58,111 nucleotides of DNA from Methylobacterium jeotgali (GCF_022179345.1 NZ_BPQR01000018.1:1-58111), one strand, 5' to 3'. Counted from the first letter of the stretch, positions 13,001 to 22,784 are shown. The notes: generated by a model from the letters alone, not told the origin. Numbers and translations: made by a program.

Positions 13001-14469
13001 GGTTCGGCTCCTGCCACACGTCCTCCCAGGCCGGCGCGGGCGAGCCGCGCGACATCGGCCGCGGCGGCGCCGTCGCCTTCGGGGAGAAGGGCGCCCGGAG
13101 GCAGCGTTTCGGCCAAGGCGGCGGCGTTGTCGAGGGCCCGGCGCGCTTCCTCGGGGCGGGAGAGTGCCGAAAGCAGCAGGCCGAGATGGTAATGGGCCAT
13201 CACGAAGTCCCGGTCGAGGTAGAGCGCGCCGCGCAGGGCCCGCTCGGCTTCGGCGTCGCGGCCGAGGCTGCGGGCGAGAAGCCCCTCGTAGAAGCGCAGG
13301 GCCGGATCGAAGGGCGTCGCCGAGAGCGCCAGCCGCAGCGCGCGCCACGCCTCCCCGGCCGCCCCGGAATCGGCCAGCGCCCGGATGCGGTCGAGGGAGG
13401 GCGGCTCCCTGTGCTCCGCGACGGGCTCGGGCGGGGGCAGGGCAGCCGGGACCGCTGCGCTCTCCGCCTCCGGAACGGCAGGCGGCTCGGGCATCGGGAG
13501 CGGAAGCGTCCAGGACGGGAGCGGAACCTCGGGCGCCCAGGCCGGCGATGCGGGGGGCCAGGCCGGTACCGGGGGAAGCGCGGCGCCGTCCTCCGGCCGC
13601 CGATAGGCGACGGTGCCCGGCAGGCTGACCGCCGCGAGGAAGCTCGCGAAGCTCGGATTGGGCTCGGCATGGCCGATCAGCAGCCAGCCTCCGGGACGCA
13701 GCCGCTCGCCGAGCGCCCGCACGATCCCCGTGACGGTGGCGGCGTCGAAGTAGATCAGCACGTTCCGGCAGAGGATGAGGTCGAACTCCCCGAGCGCCGG
13801 GCCGCCGCCCTCGAGCAGGGAGAGCAGGTTCTGGCGCTCGAACCGGACCATCCGCGCATAGTCGGAGCGGAGCCGGTAGCCGCCCTCGCGGGTCGCCCCG
13901 TCGCGGCCGGGGACGGCGCGGAAGTAGCGCAGGCGCTCCTCGGTCGGCATGGTGCGCAGCGCCCAGCGCCCGAAGACCGCCCCCCGCGCCGTCGCCAGCG
14001 CCTCCGCGCTGATGTCGGTGCCGAGGATGCCGACGTGCCAGCCGGGAAGGGCCGGCCCGAGAATCTCGCGCAGCAGGATCGCCACGGAGTAGGGCTCGGC
14101 GCCCGTCGAGCAGCCCGCGCTCCAGACCTTCAGGCTGCGCTCCGTGGACCGTCCCGCGACGATCCCCGGCAGGATGGTGTTGCGCAGCGCCACGAACTGC
14201 TCCGCGTAGCGGAAGAAGAACGTCTCGCCGATGGTGATCTCGGCCTCGAGCGCCTTCCATTCCGCCGCTCCCAGCGACGGATCGTCGAGGCGCACGAGAT
14301 AGGCGGCCGCATCCGGAACGCTGCAGGCGCGGTAGCGGCGCACCAGCCGGTCGAGGAGGAGGTCGTCCTTGTCGGCGTAGTAGTGGTGGCCCGTGCGCGC
14401 GATGATCCGCGCCTTCAGGGGCGCGTAGCCCGGATCGGCAAAGGGGTCTCGGATCCGGGCCCGGCTCAT
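12997..14469 (-). CDS. cheR: CheR-type protein-glutamate methyltransferase with C-terminal TPR-like region (WspC-like)
   Basis: The 490-residue protein has an N-terminal CheR alpha domain, then the SAM-binding core (KVWSAGCSTGAEPYSVAILL, FDLILCRNVLIYF). A proline-rich linker follows at about 290-350. The C-terminal segment (ALRLALSATPFDPALRFYEGLL ... RDFVMAHYHLGLLLSALSR) looks like tetratricopeptide repeats. It methylates receptor glutamates. CheR with TPRs is the WspC architecture. It follows the first cheW by 10 nt. Confidence 0.94.
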   Translation of the reverse strand: MSRARIRDPFADPGYAPLKARIIARTGHHYYADKDDLLLDRLVRRYRACSVPDAAAYLVRLDDPSLGAAEWKALEAEITIGETFFFRYAEQFVALRNTILPGIVAGRSTERSLKVWSAGCSTGAEPYSVAILLREILGPALPGWHVGILGTDISAEALATARGAVFGRWALRTMPTEERLRYFRAVPGRDGATREGGYRLRSDYARMVRFERQNLLSLLEGGGPALGEFDLILCRNVLIYFDAATVTGIVRALGERLRPGGWLLIGHAEPNPSFASFLAAVSLPGTVAYRRPEDGAALPPVPAWPPASPAWAPEVPLPSWTLPLPMPEPPAVPEAESAAVPAALPPPEPVAEHREPPSLDRIRALADSGAAGEAWRALRLALSATPFDPALRFYEGLLARSLGRDAEAERALRGALYLDRDFVMAHYHLGLLLSALSRPEEARRALDNAAALAETLPPGALLPEGDGAAAADVARLARAGLGGRVAGAEP

Positions 14470-14479
14470 CCGCCGGGCC

Positions 14480-14980
14480 TCAGGCGACGGGAAGCGATTC
14501 GAGACGGGCGGCGGCGGCGCGGGTCAGCGCCGAGACACGCGCCCGCTCCTCCGCACTGAGGATGCGCGCCGGATCGAGGACCGGCACCAGCCGGCCTTCA
14601 TGGGGCAGCCCGGCGACGACGCAGCCGTTGAGCGTGCGTTCCTCCGGGACGGCGCCGAGCGCCTCCGGATCGGCGCCGACGAGGTCGCCGACCCGATCGA
14701 CGAGGAGCGCGCTCCCACGGTCGGCGGCGAGGACGAGATGGGCGTAGAGCCCCGGCCGCGCCGCCCCCTCGCGCAGCCCGAGCAGCCCGGCGAGGTCGAG
14801 CACGGGGACCGGGACGCCGCCGAGGTCGAGGAAGCCGGCGAGCACCGGACCCGCGACGGGCGCCGGCGACAGGCGGGGCAGGGGCAGGATCTCGCTCGCC
14901 GCCTCGCGGGGCAGGGCGCAGGTCGTGCCGGCGACGTCGAGCAGCAGGAAGCCCAGGGCGGGAACGGTTCTTCCTGGCAC
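14480..14980 (-). CDS. cheW: CheW-like coupling protein, first gene of the chemosensory operon (WspB-like position)
   Basis: The protein has a CheW fold (LLLDVAGTTCALPREAASEILPLP, then GGVPVPVLDLAGLLGL) and is 166 residues long from the GTG at 14980. An alternative GTG at 15058 would add 26 residues without homology. It would also lie upstream of the best promoter candidate (TATCAA at 15019-15024), so I prefer 14980. A GGAG lies about 10 nt upstream. It probably links the receptor to CheA. It is transcribed divergently from ilvBN. Confidence 0.85.
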   Translation of the reverse strand: MPGRTVPALGFLLLDVAGTTCALPREAASEILPLPRLSPAPVAGPVLAGFLDLGGVPVPVLDLAGLLGLREGAARPGLYAHLVLAADRGSALLVDRVGDLVGADPEALGAVPEERTLNGCVVAGLPHEGRLVPVLDPARILSAEERARVSALTRAAAARLESLPVA

Positions 14981-15018
14981 CCGCGTCCGGCTCCGGTTCG
15001 TCGCGATGGGAACGCCCT

Positions 15019-15047
15019 TTGATAGGGCGGGGGCCCCGCCCCGGCAA
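15019..15047 (-). promoter_or_regulatory. Candidate sigma-70 promoter of the chemosensory operon
   Basis: On the minus strand TTGCCG (15047-15042) and TATCAA (15024-15019) are 17 nt apart. Transcription would start near 15012, about 30 nt before the cheW GTG. The spacer is very GC-rich and partly self-complementary. It is back to back with the ilvB promoter. Confidence 0.5.
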
Positions 15048-15066
15048 TGCGCGGGCACGACGGCCG

Positions 15067-15095
15067 TTGACCCTGCCCGCCGCCTCCGCTATGCA
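15067..15095 (+). promoter_or_regulatory. Candidate sigma-70 promoter of ilvBN
   Basis: TTGACC (15067-15072) and TATGCA (15090-15095) are separated by exactly 17 nt, close to consensus. The start would fall near 15102, about 45 nt before the leader-peptide ATG and upstream of the whole attenuator. Confidence 0.65.
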
Positions 15096-15146
15096 GCCCG
15101 ACACGCGATACGCCGGGGCAGCACCCCGCGCGAGCGGGAAAGACAG

Positions 15147-15197
15147 ATGCGCAAGGTCCTTATCGTAGTCGAAGCGCCACTGACGGGGCGGCCCTGA
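15147..15197 (+). CDS. ilvB leader peptide (attenuation control)
   Basis: The 16-codon reading frame encodes [16 protein letters not shown]. Codons 4-8 are Val-Leu-Ile-Val-Val, with a further Leu at codon 12. The codons CTT and GTA are used although such codons should be rare in a genome this GC-rich, which would make translation sensitive to charged tRNA supply. A weak GGGAAAG lies upstream. The frame ends at a TGA inside the first RNA hairpin. It is followed by alternative hairpins and a U-tailed terminator before ilvB. The peptide probably has no function once made; its translation rate is the sensor. Confidence 0.88.
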   Translation: MRKVLIVVEAPLTGRP

Positions 15198-15255
15198 ACG
15201 CAGGGCCGCGATCCGGGAGGTGGCGCATGCAGGGTCCCGATCGGGGCCCTTTTTT
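15174..15255 (+). promoter_or_regulatory. Transcription attenuator of ilvBN
   Basis: Four interacting segments can be read. GCGCCAC (15174-15180) pairs with GTGGCGC (15220-15226) and encloses the hairpin 15188-15196 / 15201-15209. GCGATCCGGGA (15208-15218) can instead pair with TCCCGATCGG (15235-15244), with one bulge, as antiterminator. Forming it breaks the terminator stem 15231-15238 / 15243-15250. A ribosome stalled at the Val/Leu/Ile codons (15156-15170) would cover 15174-15180, free segment 2 and allow read-through. A ribosome reaching the stop codon would favour the terminator. Confidence 0.82.
15231..15255 (+). terminator. Intrinsic terminator of the ilvBN attenuator
   Basis: The stem AGGGTCCC / GGGGCCCT (15231-15238, 15243-15250; one T-G pair) with a GATC loop is followed by TTTTTT (15250-15255). 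It lies 80 nt before the ilvB ATG and is the clearest U-tailed terminator near a gene start in the window. Confidence 0.88.
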
Positions 15256-15334
15256 GTTGCCCGAGACCCCGGACGCCGGGGGCGACGGCGCAAGCGGCGC
15301 GAGGCGGATGCGAGAGGTTGTGAAGGAGGAGACG

Positions 15335-17110
15335 ATGGGCGGCGAGGTCATGACCGGGGCCGAGATGGTCATCCGGGCGTTCCGGGATCAGGGTGTGGAC
15401 ACGCTGTTCGGGTATCCGGGCGGCGCGGTGCTGCCGATCTACGACGCCCTCTTCCACCAGGACGCCCTCAAGCACGTGCTCGTGCGCCACGAGCAGGGCG
15501 CCGTCCATGCCGCGGAGGGCTATGCCCGCTCCTCCGGCAAGGTCGGCTGCGTGCTCGTCACCTCGGGGCCGGGCGCCACGAACATCATCACCGGCCTGAC
15601 CGACGCGATGATGGACTCGATCCCGCTCGTCTGCATCACGGGGCAGGTTCCGACGCATCTCATCGGCACCGACGCCTTCCAGGAATGCGACACGGTCGGC
15701 ATCACCCGCCACTGCACGAAGCACAACTACCTCGTGAAATCGATCGAGGACCTGCCGCGCATCCTGCACGAGGCGTTCTACGTCGCGAGCCACGGGCGGC
15801 CCGGCCCCGTCGTCGTCGACCTGCCGAAGGACGTGCAGTTCGCCAGCGGCCTCTACGAGCGCCCGACTTTCGACGGTCACAAGACCTACCGTCCCGCCGT
15901 GAAGGGCGACGCGGAGCGCATCCGCGCGGCGGTCGAGCTGATGGCAACGGCCCGCCGGCCGATCTTCTACACCGGCGGCGGCGTCATCAACTCCGGCCCC
16001 GAGGCCTCGCGCCTGCTGCGCGAGCTGGTCGAGGAGACCGGGTTCCCGGTCACCTCCACGCTGATGGGTCTGGGCGCCTATCCGGCCTCGAGCGAGAAGT
16101 TCCTGGGCATGCTCGGCATGCACGGGACCTACGAGGCGAACCTCGCCATGCACGAGTGCGACGTGATGATCTGCGTCGGCGCCCGCTTCGACGACCGCAT
16201 CACGGGCCGCCTCGACGCCTTCGCGCCCTACTCGAAGAAGATCCACATCGACGTCGACGCCTCCTCGATCAACAAGGTCGTGAAGGTCGATGTCGGCATC
16301 GTCGGCGACTGCGCCAGCGTGCTCGCCGACATGCTGGAGGCCTGGCGCGCCCTGCCGACCGAGCCTGACAAGGCCGTCCTCGAGCCGTGGTTTGCCAAGA
16401 TCGCCACCTGGAAGGCCCGCGAGTGCCTCGCCTACTGGCCGTCGGGCACGCTCATCAAGCCGCAATACGCCGTGCAACGTCTCTACGAGGCCTGCAAGGA
16501 CCGGGAGACCTACGTCACCACGGAGGTCGGCCAGCACCAGATGTGGGCCGCCCAGTACTTCAAGTTCGAGGAGCCGAACCGCTGGATGACGTCGGGCGGC
16601 CTCGGCACCATGGGCTACGGCCTGCCCGCCGCCATCGGCGCGCAGCTCGCCCATCCGCAGGGGCTCGTCATCGACATCGCCGGCGAGGCCTCGATCCTGA
16701 TGAACATGCAGGAGATGTCGACGGCCGTGCAGTACCGCCTGCCGGTCAAGATCTTCATCCTCAACAACGAGTACATGGGCATGGTCCGCCAGTGGCAGGA
16801 GCTGCTGCACGGCTCGCGCTACTCGCAGAGCTACTCGGAGAGCCTGCCGGACTTCGTGAAGCTCGCCGAGGCCTACGGGGCCAAGGGCATCCGCTGCGAG
16901 AAGCCCGGCGCGCTCGACGCCGCGATCAAGGAGATGCTCGACTACGACGGGCCGGTGATCTTCGACTGCGTGGTCGACAAGACCGAGAACTGCTTCCCGA
17001 TGATCCCCTCGGGCAAGGCGCATAACGAGATGCTGCTCTCCGACTACCTCGGCGAGACCGGCGTCGAGCTCGGCGACGTGATCTCCGCGGAAGGCAAGAT
17101 GCTGGTGTGA
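15335..17110 (+). CDS. ilvB: Acetolactate synthase, large (catalytic) subunit
   Basis: The 591-residue ThDP enzyme condenses pyruvate with pyruvate or 2-oxobutyrate, the first common step to Val/Leu/Ile. Visible features are the [14 protein letters not shown] start, the catalytic Glu53 ([18 protein letters not shown]), SGPGATN, and the ThDP/Mg site ([15 protein letters not shown] ... [13 protein letters not shown]). The start is the ATG at 15335 with an ideal AAGGAGGAG. A longer reading from 15227 would begin inside the attenuator terminator. ilvN follows after 132 nt. Expression is probably controlled by the upstream attenuator. Confidence 0.98.
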   Translation: MGGEVMTGAEMVIRAFRDQGVDTLFGYPGGAVLPIYDALFHQDALKHVLVRHEQGAVHAAEGYARSSGKVGCVLVTSGPGATNIITGLTDAMMDSIPLVCITGQVPTHLIGTDAFQECDTVGITRHCTKHNYLVKSIEDLPRILHEAFYVASHGRPGPVVVDLPKDVQFASGLYERPTFDGHKTYRPAVKGDAERIRAAVELMATARRPIFYTGGGVINSGPEASRLLRELVEETGFPVTSTLMGLGAYPASSEKFLGMLGMHGTYEANLAMHECDVMICVGARFDDRITGRLDAFAPYSKKIHIDVDASSINKVVKVDVGIVGDCASVLADMLEAWRALPTEPDKAVLEPWFAKIATWKARECLAYWPSGTLIKPQYAVQRLYEACKDRETYVTTEVGQHQMWAAQYFKFEEPNRWMTSGGLGTMGYGLPAAIGAQLAHPQGLVIDIAGEASILMNMQEMSTAVQYRLPVKIFILNNEYMGMVRQWQELLHGSRYSQSYSESLPDFVKLAEAYGAKGIRCEKPGALDAAIKEMLDYDGPVIFDCVVDKTENCFPMIPSGKAHNEMLLSDYLGETGVELGDVISAEGKMLV

Positions 17111-17120
17111 GGGTTTCCGT

Positions 17121-17145
17121 GCGGCCCGGCCTCAGGTCGGGCCGC
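17121..17145. repeat. Hairpin in the ilvB-ilvN spacer
   Basis: GCGGCCCG (17121-17128) pairs perfectly with CGGGCCGC (17138-17145), loop 9 nt. No T-tract follows. The 132-nt spacer holds no gene. It could reduce or protect the ilvN part of the message. Confidence 0.5.
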
Positions 17146-17242
17146 GTGCTGCCCCCGCGCGCGGCGACGCGCAGTCGCGAGCCTCGCGCCACGGACGCGG
17201 GGGGTGGATGCGAGACATTTGGACGACGAGGACGGCTGAGCG

Positions 17243-17785
17243 ATGAACGCCATGAACACCCACTACCCCGAGCCGGTCCGCGTCGAGCCGGTGAAGCGGC
17301 ACACGCTCGCCGTGATCGTCGACAACGAGCCCGGCGTGCTCGCCCGCATCTCGGGGATGTTCTCGGGGCGCGGCTACAACATCGAGAGCCTCACGGTGTC
17401 GGAGACGGAGGAGGCGCGCCACATCTCGCGCATCACCATCGTCACCGCCGGCACCGACGCGGTGATCGACCAGATCAAGGCGCAGCTCGACCGGCTGGTG
17501 CCCGTCCACCGCGTCGTGGACCTCACCCTCCAGGGCAACGCGCTGGAGCGCGAGATCTGCCTCGTGAAGGTGGTCGGCCAGGGCGAGCACCGCAGCGAGG
17601 CGCTCCGGCTCGCCGCAGCCTTCAACGCCAAGACCATCGACGCGACGCTCAACTCCTTCGTCTTCGAGCTGACCGGCTCGACCGAGGAGGTCGACCGCTT
17701 CATCCGCCTGATGTCGGTGATCGGCCTCGTGGAGATCTGCCGCACCGGCATCGCCGCCATGAACCGCGGCGCGGAGCCGCTCTGA
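17243..17785 (+). CDS. ilvN: Acetolactate synthase, small (regulatory) subunit
   Basis: The 180-residue protein has an N-terminal ACT domain (HTLAVIVDNEPGVLARISGMFSGRGYNIESLTV) and the C-terminal small-subunit domain (REICLVKV ... IDATLNSFVFELTGSTEEVD ... VEICRTGIAAMNRG). It binds IlvB, raises its activity and confers valine feedback inhibition. The length matches IlvH/IlvN of proteobacteria. The ATG at 17243 lacks a strong ribosome-binding site; a second ATG nine bases on is an alternative start. Confidence 0.97.
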   Translation: MNAMNTHYPEPVRVEPVKRHTLAVIVDNEPGVLARISGMFSGRGYNIESLTVSETEEARHISRITIVTAGTDAVIDQIKAQLDRLVPVHRVVDLTLQGNALEREICLVKVVGQGEHRSEALRLAAAFNAKTIDATLNSFVFELTGSTEEVDRFIRLMSVIGLVEICRTGIAAMNRGAEPL

Positions 17786-17843
17786 GGTCCTTGCCGGCGG
17801 CGCATGCTACCATGGCGGCGCGGAGCGGCCGGAGGAGCACACG

Positions 17844-18077
17844 ATGGAAGCCAAGGTGGTGCGCTGGGGCGACGGCCTCGCCGTGCGGCTCTCCGCCGAG
17901 GAGGTCCGGGCGCTCGGGCTGAGCGAGGGACAGACGGTGGAGATCACCCCGCGATTGGCGCGACGGGAAACCCTCGCGGACATGATCGCCGAGATGGATC
18001 GGCTCGGCCCGTCCCATCGTCCCGAGACCGTGGATTGGGGCCCGGACGTCGGAGCTGAAATCGTCCGTGATGACTGA
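17844..18077 (+). CDS. MazE/AbrB-type antitoxin
   Basis: The 77-residue protein has an AbrB-like swapped-hairpin DNA-binding domain (KVVRWGDGLAVRLSAEEVRALGLSEGQTVEITP). The acidic C-terminal tail (ETVDWGPDVGAEIVRDD) would wrap the toxin. GGAGGAG lies 8 nt before the ATG. It overlaps the toxin gene by 8 nt. The complex probably autoregulates its own promoter. The assignment rests on fold pattern and gene pairing. Confidence 0.88.
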   Translation: MEAKVVRWGDGLAVRLSAEEVRALGLSEGQTVEITPRLARRETLADMIAEMDRLGPSHRPETVDWGPDVGAEIVRDD

Positions 18078-18432
18078 CCTCGATCCGGCTGAGCTCCCGG
18101 AGGCTGGCGCCCTCGCATGGGTCGATCTCCGGCCCACACTTGGGAGGGAGCAGGCGGGAGTCCGACCGGTCGTCGTACTAACGAGCCGCGCCTTTCATCT
18201 GCGCAACGCGACCGCGATCATCTGCCCGATCACGCGAAACCTCGCTCTCTGGCCGACGAAAGTCGTCCTGCCGCCGGGGCTCGCGGTCGAAGGCGCGATC
18301 CTCGCCGATCAGGTAAGAAGCGTCGACCGTGCGGCACGGGGATTCCGGCTCATCGGCCGCGTCCCGGACGAAATCCTCGATGCCGTTCGCCACAAGATCG
18401 CGATGATCATCGGCCTGCCTCTGGATCGATAG
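18070..18432 (+). CDS. MazF/PemK-type endoribonuclease toxin
   Basis: The 120-residue protein (from the ATG at 18070; a GTG at 18067 is possible) has MazF landmarks. These are a GREQAGVRPVVVLTSRAFH beta region, ICPITRN (the usual PxT segment), AILADQVRSVDRAARGF (DQxxSxD loop) and a C-terminal helix. It is predicted to cleave mRNA when the antitoxin is degraded. The catalytic Arg/Thr region looks intact. It sits between ilvN and a GST, unconnected to the branched-chain pathway. Confidence 0.9.
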   Translation: MTDLDPAELPEAGALAWVDLRPTLGREQAGVRPVVVLTSRAFHLRNATAIICPITRNLALWPTKVVLPPGLAVEGAILADQVRSVDRAARGFRLIGRVPDEILDAVRHKIAMIIGLPLDR

Positions 18433-18440
18433 CCGACGCC

Positions 18441-19082
18441 ATGACCGCCACCCTCTACTACGCGCCCGGCGCCTGCTCGCTGGCCTCCCACATCGCGCTG
18501 GAGGAGGCGGGCGCGCCCTTCGAGGCCGTGCGCCTCGACCTCGCCAAGGGGGAGCAGCGCTCGGCGCAGTATCTTTCCGTCAACGAGCGCGGCCGGGTGC
18601 CGGCTCTCGTCGAGGGCGATTGGGTGCTCACGGAGAATACCGCCATCCTGCGCCACATCGCCCGCGCGCACCCGCAGGCCGGGCTCTGGCCGGAGGACGA
18701 GCGGGGGCAGGCGGTCGCCGACGAGTGGCTCGGCTGGCTCTCGACCAGCCACCATACCGCCTACGCCCATATCCGCCGCGCGGGCCGCTACTGCGACGAC
18801 GAGACGATGCATCCGGCGATCGTGGCCAAGGGCCTCGAAACCTATGCCGACCTCTGCACCATGACGGAGGTGAGGCTCTCGAACGGCGGCTGGGCGCTGG
18901 CCGAGCGCTACAGCGTCGTCGATCCCTACCTGATGGTGTTTTGGAACTGGGGCCGCGGCCCGGCCTGCGGCTTCGACATGGCGAACCGCTTCCCCGCCTG
19001 GACGGCGCATGCACGCCGCCTCGCCGAGCGCCCGGCGGTGCGGGCGGTATTCGCCCGCGAGGGGCTGGCGCTGCCGGCCTGA
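18441..19082 (+). CDS. Beta-class-like glutathione S-transferase
   Basis: The 213-residue protein begins MTATLYYAPGACSLASHIAL, the beta-class motif with Cys12 as candidate catalytic cysteine. A thioredoxin-fold cis-Pro (GRVPALVEGDWVLTENTAILRHI) and an all-helical C-terminal domain follow. It is likely a cytoplasmic detoxification or thiol-transfer enzyme; the substrate is unknown. It starts 8 nt after mazF. The ATG at 18441 was chosen because the family N-terminus begins there. Confidence 0.92.
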   Translation: MTATLYYAPGACSLASHIALEEAGAPFEAVRLDLAKGEQRSAQYLSVNERGRVPALVEGDWVLTENTAILRHIARAHPQAGLWPEDERGQAVADEWLGWLSTSHHTAYAHIRRAGRYCDDETMHPAIVAKGLETYADLCTMTEVRLSNGGWALAERYSVVDPYLMVFWNWGRGPACGFDMANRFPAWTAHARRLAERPAVRAVFAREGLALPA

Positions 19083-19154
19083 CCGCGCGTCCGATTCGGA
19101 TGCGATCGGTCGCGGGGCGTCTTGCGGCGGGATCCCGACGGCGGTAGAAGCCGA

Positions 19155-19175
19155 ACCGTACGGTACGGTACGGAC
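19155..19175. promoter_or_regulatory. Candidate TetR operator upstream of the tetR gene
   Basis: A perfect 10-bp palindrome ACCGTACGGT (19155-19164) overlaps three tandem GTACG copies (19158-19172). It lies about 20 nt before the TetR start codon, where an autorepressor would bind. There is no direct evidence of binding. Confidence 0.45.
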
Positions 19176-19183
19176 CTCGCCGG

Positions 19184-20868
<1,685 letters not shown>

Positions 20869-20891
20869 GCCGCAACAGTCCCGTACGACGC

Positions 20892-20919
20892 GAAGCCGGT
20901 CCCGAGAGGGGCCGGCTTC
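20892..20919. terminator. Terminator between convergent ilvC and hxlR-type gene
   Basis: A 12-bp stem (20892-20903 with 20908-20919, one T-G wobble) with a GAGA tetraloop is followed by TCTCGTT. It lies between converging stop codons and probably works in both directions. Confidence 0.75.
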
Positions 20920-20925
20920 TCTCGT

Positions 20926-21324
20926 TCAGCCCTCCGCCAGGGCGGGGGCCACGTCCTCGGGCCGACCGGCGTCGTAGCGGGCCTGGGCGGCATCGATCTG
21001 CGCCATGTGCGCGAAGGCCCAGGCGCCGAGCGCCTCCACGGGCTCGGCCAGGGAGCGCCCGAGCCCGGTCAGCGCGTAGTCGACCCGCGGCGGGATCGAC
21101 GGCGTCACCTTGCGGCTCACGAGCCCGTCGCGCTCGAGGTTGCGCAGGGTCAGGGAGAGCATCCGCTGCGAGATGCCGTCGATCCCGCGCTTCAGCTCGC
21201 TGAACCGCCGCGGCTGCGCGCGCAGAAGCATGATGACGAGCACGCTCCACTTGTCGCCGATGCGTGACAGCACGCGCGACACCTTGAGACAGTCGCTGGT
21301 CTGATGTTGGGGCGTCTCGGTCAC
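20926..21324 (-). CDS. HxlR-family winged-helix regulator
   Basis: The 132-residue protein is a single HxlR domain (SDCLKVSRVLSRIGDKWSVLVIMLL, then FSELKRGIDGISQRMLSLTLRNLERDGLVSRK). Cys12, just before the first helix, is in the position of the redox-sensing cysteine of YodB/HypR/QorR-type members. The start is the GTG at 21324; longer readings add non-homologous sequence across the divergent promoter. It is divergent from azoR by 94 nt, so azoR is the likely target. Confidence 0.9.
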   Translation of the reverse strand: MTETPQHQTSDCLKVSRVLSRIGDKWSVLVIMLLRAQPRRFSELKRGIDGISQRMLSLTLRNLERDGLVSRKVTPSIPPRVDYALTGLGRSLAEPVEALGAWAFAHMAQIDAAQARYDAGRPEDVAPALAEG

Positions 21325-21355
21325 ATCGATGTAACCTTGGTCACATTTCTGTGCC
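21319..21355. promoter_or_regulatory. Candidate HxlR operators in the hxlR-azoR divergent region
   Basis: GGTCACAT-CG-ATGTAACC (21319-21336) is an 8-2-8 inverted repeat with one mismatch and overlaps the regulator's own start codon. GGTCACAT recurs at 21339-21346, followed by TTCTGTGCC. Repeats of this kind between a HxlR gene and its divergent target suggest auto- and cross-repression. Confidence 0.5.
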
Positions 21356-21418
21356 GCCTTGCGGCGGGCACGGGCGTCCATATCATCCCGCGGTATCGGA
21401 AAGGAACCGGGTACCGCA

Positions 21419-22036
21419 ATGAAACTTCTCCACGTCGACAGCAGCATCCTCGGGCCGGGCTCGGTCTCGCGGGAGCTGACGGCGCTCATCATGGCGCGAC
21501 TGACCGCGGGTGGCGGGGCCGAGGTGATCTACCGCGACCTTGCGGCCGAAGCGCTGCCCCATATGAGCGCGGCGAGCCTGCCCGGCGCGCACCCTCTCTC
21601 CGCCACGGCCGAGCCGCAGGACGACGCGGCACGCGCCGTGCGCGAGACGAGCGACCGGCTGCTGGAGGAGTTCCTCGCTGCGGACACGGTGGTGATCGGC
21701 GCGCCGATGTACAATTTCGGCCTGCCCACGCAGCTCAAGGCCTGGATCGACCGGCTCCTCGTCCCTGGCAGGACCTTCCGCTACGGCGCGAACGGACCGG
21801 AAGGGCTCGCAGGGGAGAAGCGGGTGATCGTGGCGCTCGCCCGCGGCGGATTCTACGGGCCCGGCACGGCGCAGGTCTCGGCCGAGCACGTCGAGAGCTA
21901 CCTGCGTACGGTCCTCGGCTTCGTCGGCGTGCGCGATCCCGAGTTCGTCCTGGCGGAGGGCATCGCCTCCGGCGAGCACAACAAGAGCCGCGCCCTCGCC
22001 TCCGCCCGCGACGCCGTCGGCCAGCTCGCGGCGTGA
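21419..22036 (+). CDS. azoR: FMN-dependent NADH-azoreductase / quinone reductase
   Basis: The 205-residue flavodoxin-fold enzyme has the AzoR N-terminus [20 protein letters not shown], the FMN-binding [19 protein letters not shown] and the RGGFYGPG loop. Enzymes of this type reduce azo dyes and quinones by two electrons and protect against electrophile stress. The ATG at 21419 follows AAGGAA. A divergent HxlR regulator probably controls it. Confidence 0.94.
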   Translation: MKLLHVDSSILGPGSVSRELTALIMARLTAGGGAEVIYRDLAAEALPHMSAASLPGAHPLSATAEPQDDAARAVRETSDRLLEEFLAADTVVIGAPMYNFGLPTQLKAWIDRLLVPGRTFRYGANGPEGLAGEKRVIVALARGGFYGPGTAQVSAEHVESYLRTVLGFVGVRDPEFVLAEGIASGEHNKSRALASARDAVGQLAA

Positions 22037-22047
22037 GCCCGACCGCC

Positions 22048-22071
22048 CCGGCATCGGTTGCCCGGTGCCGG
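22048..22071 (+). terminator. Hairpin after azoR (weak terminator)
   Basis: CCGGCATCGG (22048-22057) pairs with CCGGTGCCGG (22062-22071), one T-G wobble, loop TTGC, followed by CTTTG. The U-tail is poor, so termination may be partial. Confidence 0.45.
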
Positions 22072-22130
22072 CTTTGCCGCCACGATGGCCCCGGACATGC
22101 GGGAGCAACCCGCGGTCCGGGAGGACATCC

Positions 22131-22784
22131 ATGGCATCGCTCTACACCGACGCGCACCGCGCGTTGCAGGCCGAGTTCGGTACGACGAAGCTCGCCGACC
22201 GGCTCGACACCGACTGGGTTCACGAGACCGTCAGGGAGGACGAGGCGGCCTTCATCGGCAGCCGCGACTTCTTCTTCCTCTCGACCGTCGACCCGGACGG
22301 GATGCCGACCGTCTCCTATAAGGGCGGCGGGCCGGGCTTCGTGACCGTCGTCGACGCCGCGACGCTCGCCTTCCCCGGCTACGACGGCAACGGCATGTTC
22401 TACTCGATGGGCAACATCGAGGGTCAGGCCAAGGTCGGGCTCTTGTTCATCGACTTCGAGACGCCCCACCGGGTGCGCGTCCAGGGCCATGCGAGGATGC
22501 TGCGGGACGATCCCCTGATGGCCGGCTACAAGGAGGCCAAGTACCTCGTGAAGGTCGAGGTCACGAAGATCTGGGTCAACTGCCCGCGCTACATCCACAA
22601 GCACCAGCGCATCGGGCTGAACAAGTACGTGCCGACCCCCGGCAAGGAGACGCCGCTCGCCGCCTGGAAGCGCCTGGAGCTTGCCGGCGACGTGATCAGC
22701 GACGAGGACAAGGCCCGCGTCGCCAAGGAGGGCCGCCTGGAGGTCTCCGAGTATCAGGCCCTCGTCGCCCGCGGGGAGGCGTGA
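22131..22784 (+). CDS. Pyridoxamine 5'-phosphate oxidase-family flavin-binding protein
   Basis: The 217-residue protein has a split-barrel FMN-binding core (RDFFFLSTVDPDGMPTVSYKGG, then GNGMFYSMGNI and VGLLFIDFETPHRVRVQGHA). A C-terminal segment (CPRYIHKHQRI) is typical of the YPO0702/PPOX-related group. Such proteins bind FMN, F420 or heme and reduce small molecules; the specific role is not known. GGGAGGA lies just before the ATG. It overlaps the next gene by 4 nt (GTGA), so the two are translationally coupled. Confidence 0.88.
   Translation: MASLYTDAHRALQAEFGTTKLADRLDTDWVHETVREDEAAFIGSRDFFFLSTVDPDGMPTVSYKGGGPGFVTVVDAATLAFPGYDGNGMFYSMGNIEGQAKVGLLFIDFETPHRVRVQGHARMLRDDPLMAGYKEAKYLVKVEVTKIWVNCPRYIHKHQRIGLNKYVPTPGKETPLAAWKRLELAGDVISDEDKARVAKEGRLEVSEYQALVARGEA

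Noticed and set aside
14981..15058. 26-residue N-terminal extension of the first cheW
   Set aside because: It is non-conserved and covers the likely promoter. A GTG at 14980 gives a normal CheW domain.
15227..15334. N-terminal extension of ilvB from the ATG at 15227
   Set aside because: It would start within the leader before the terminator stem and contradicts the strong AAGGAGGAG at 15335.
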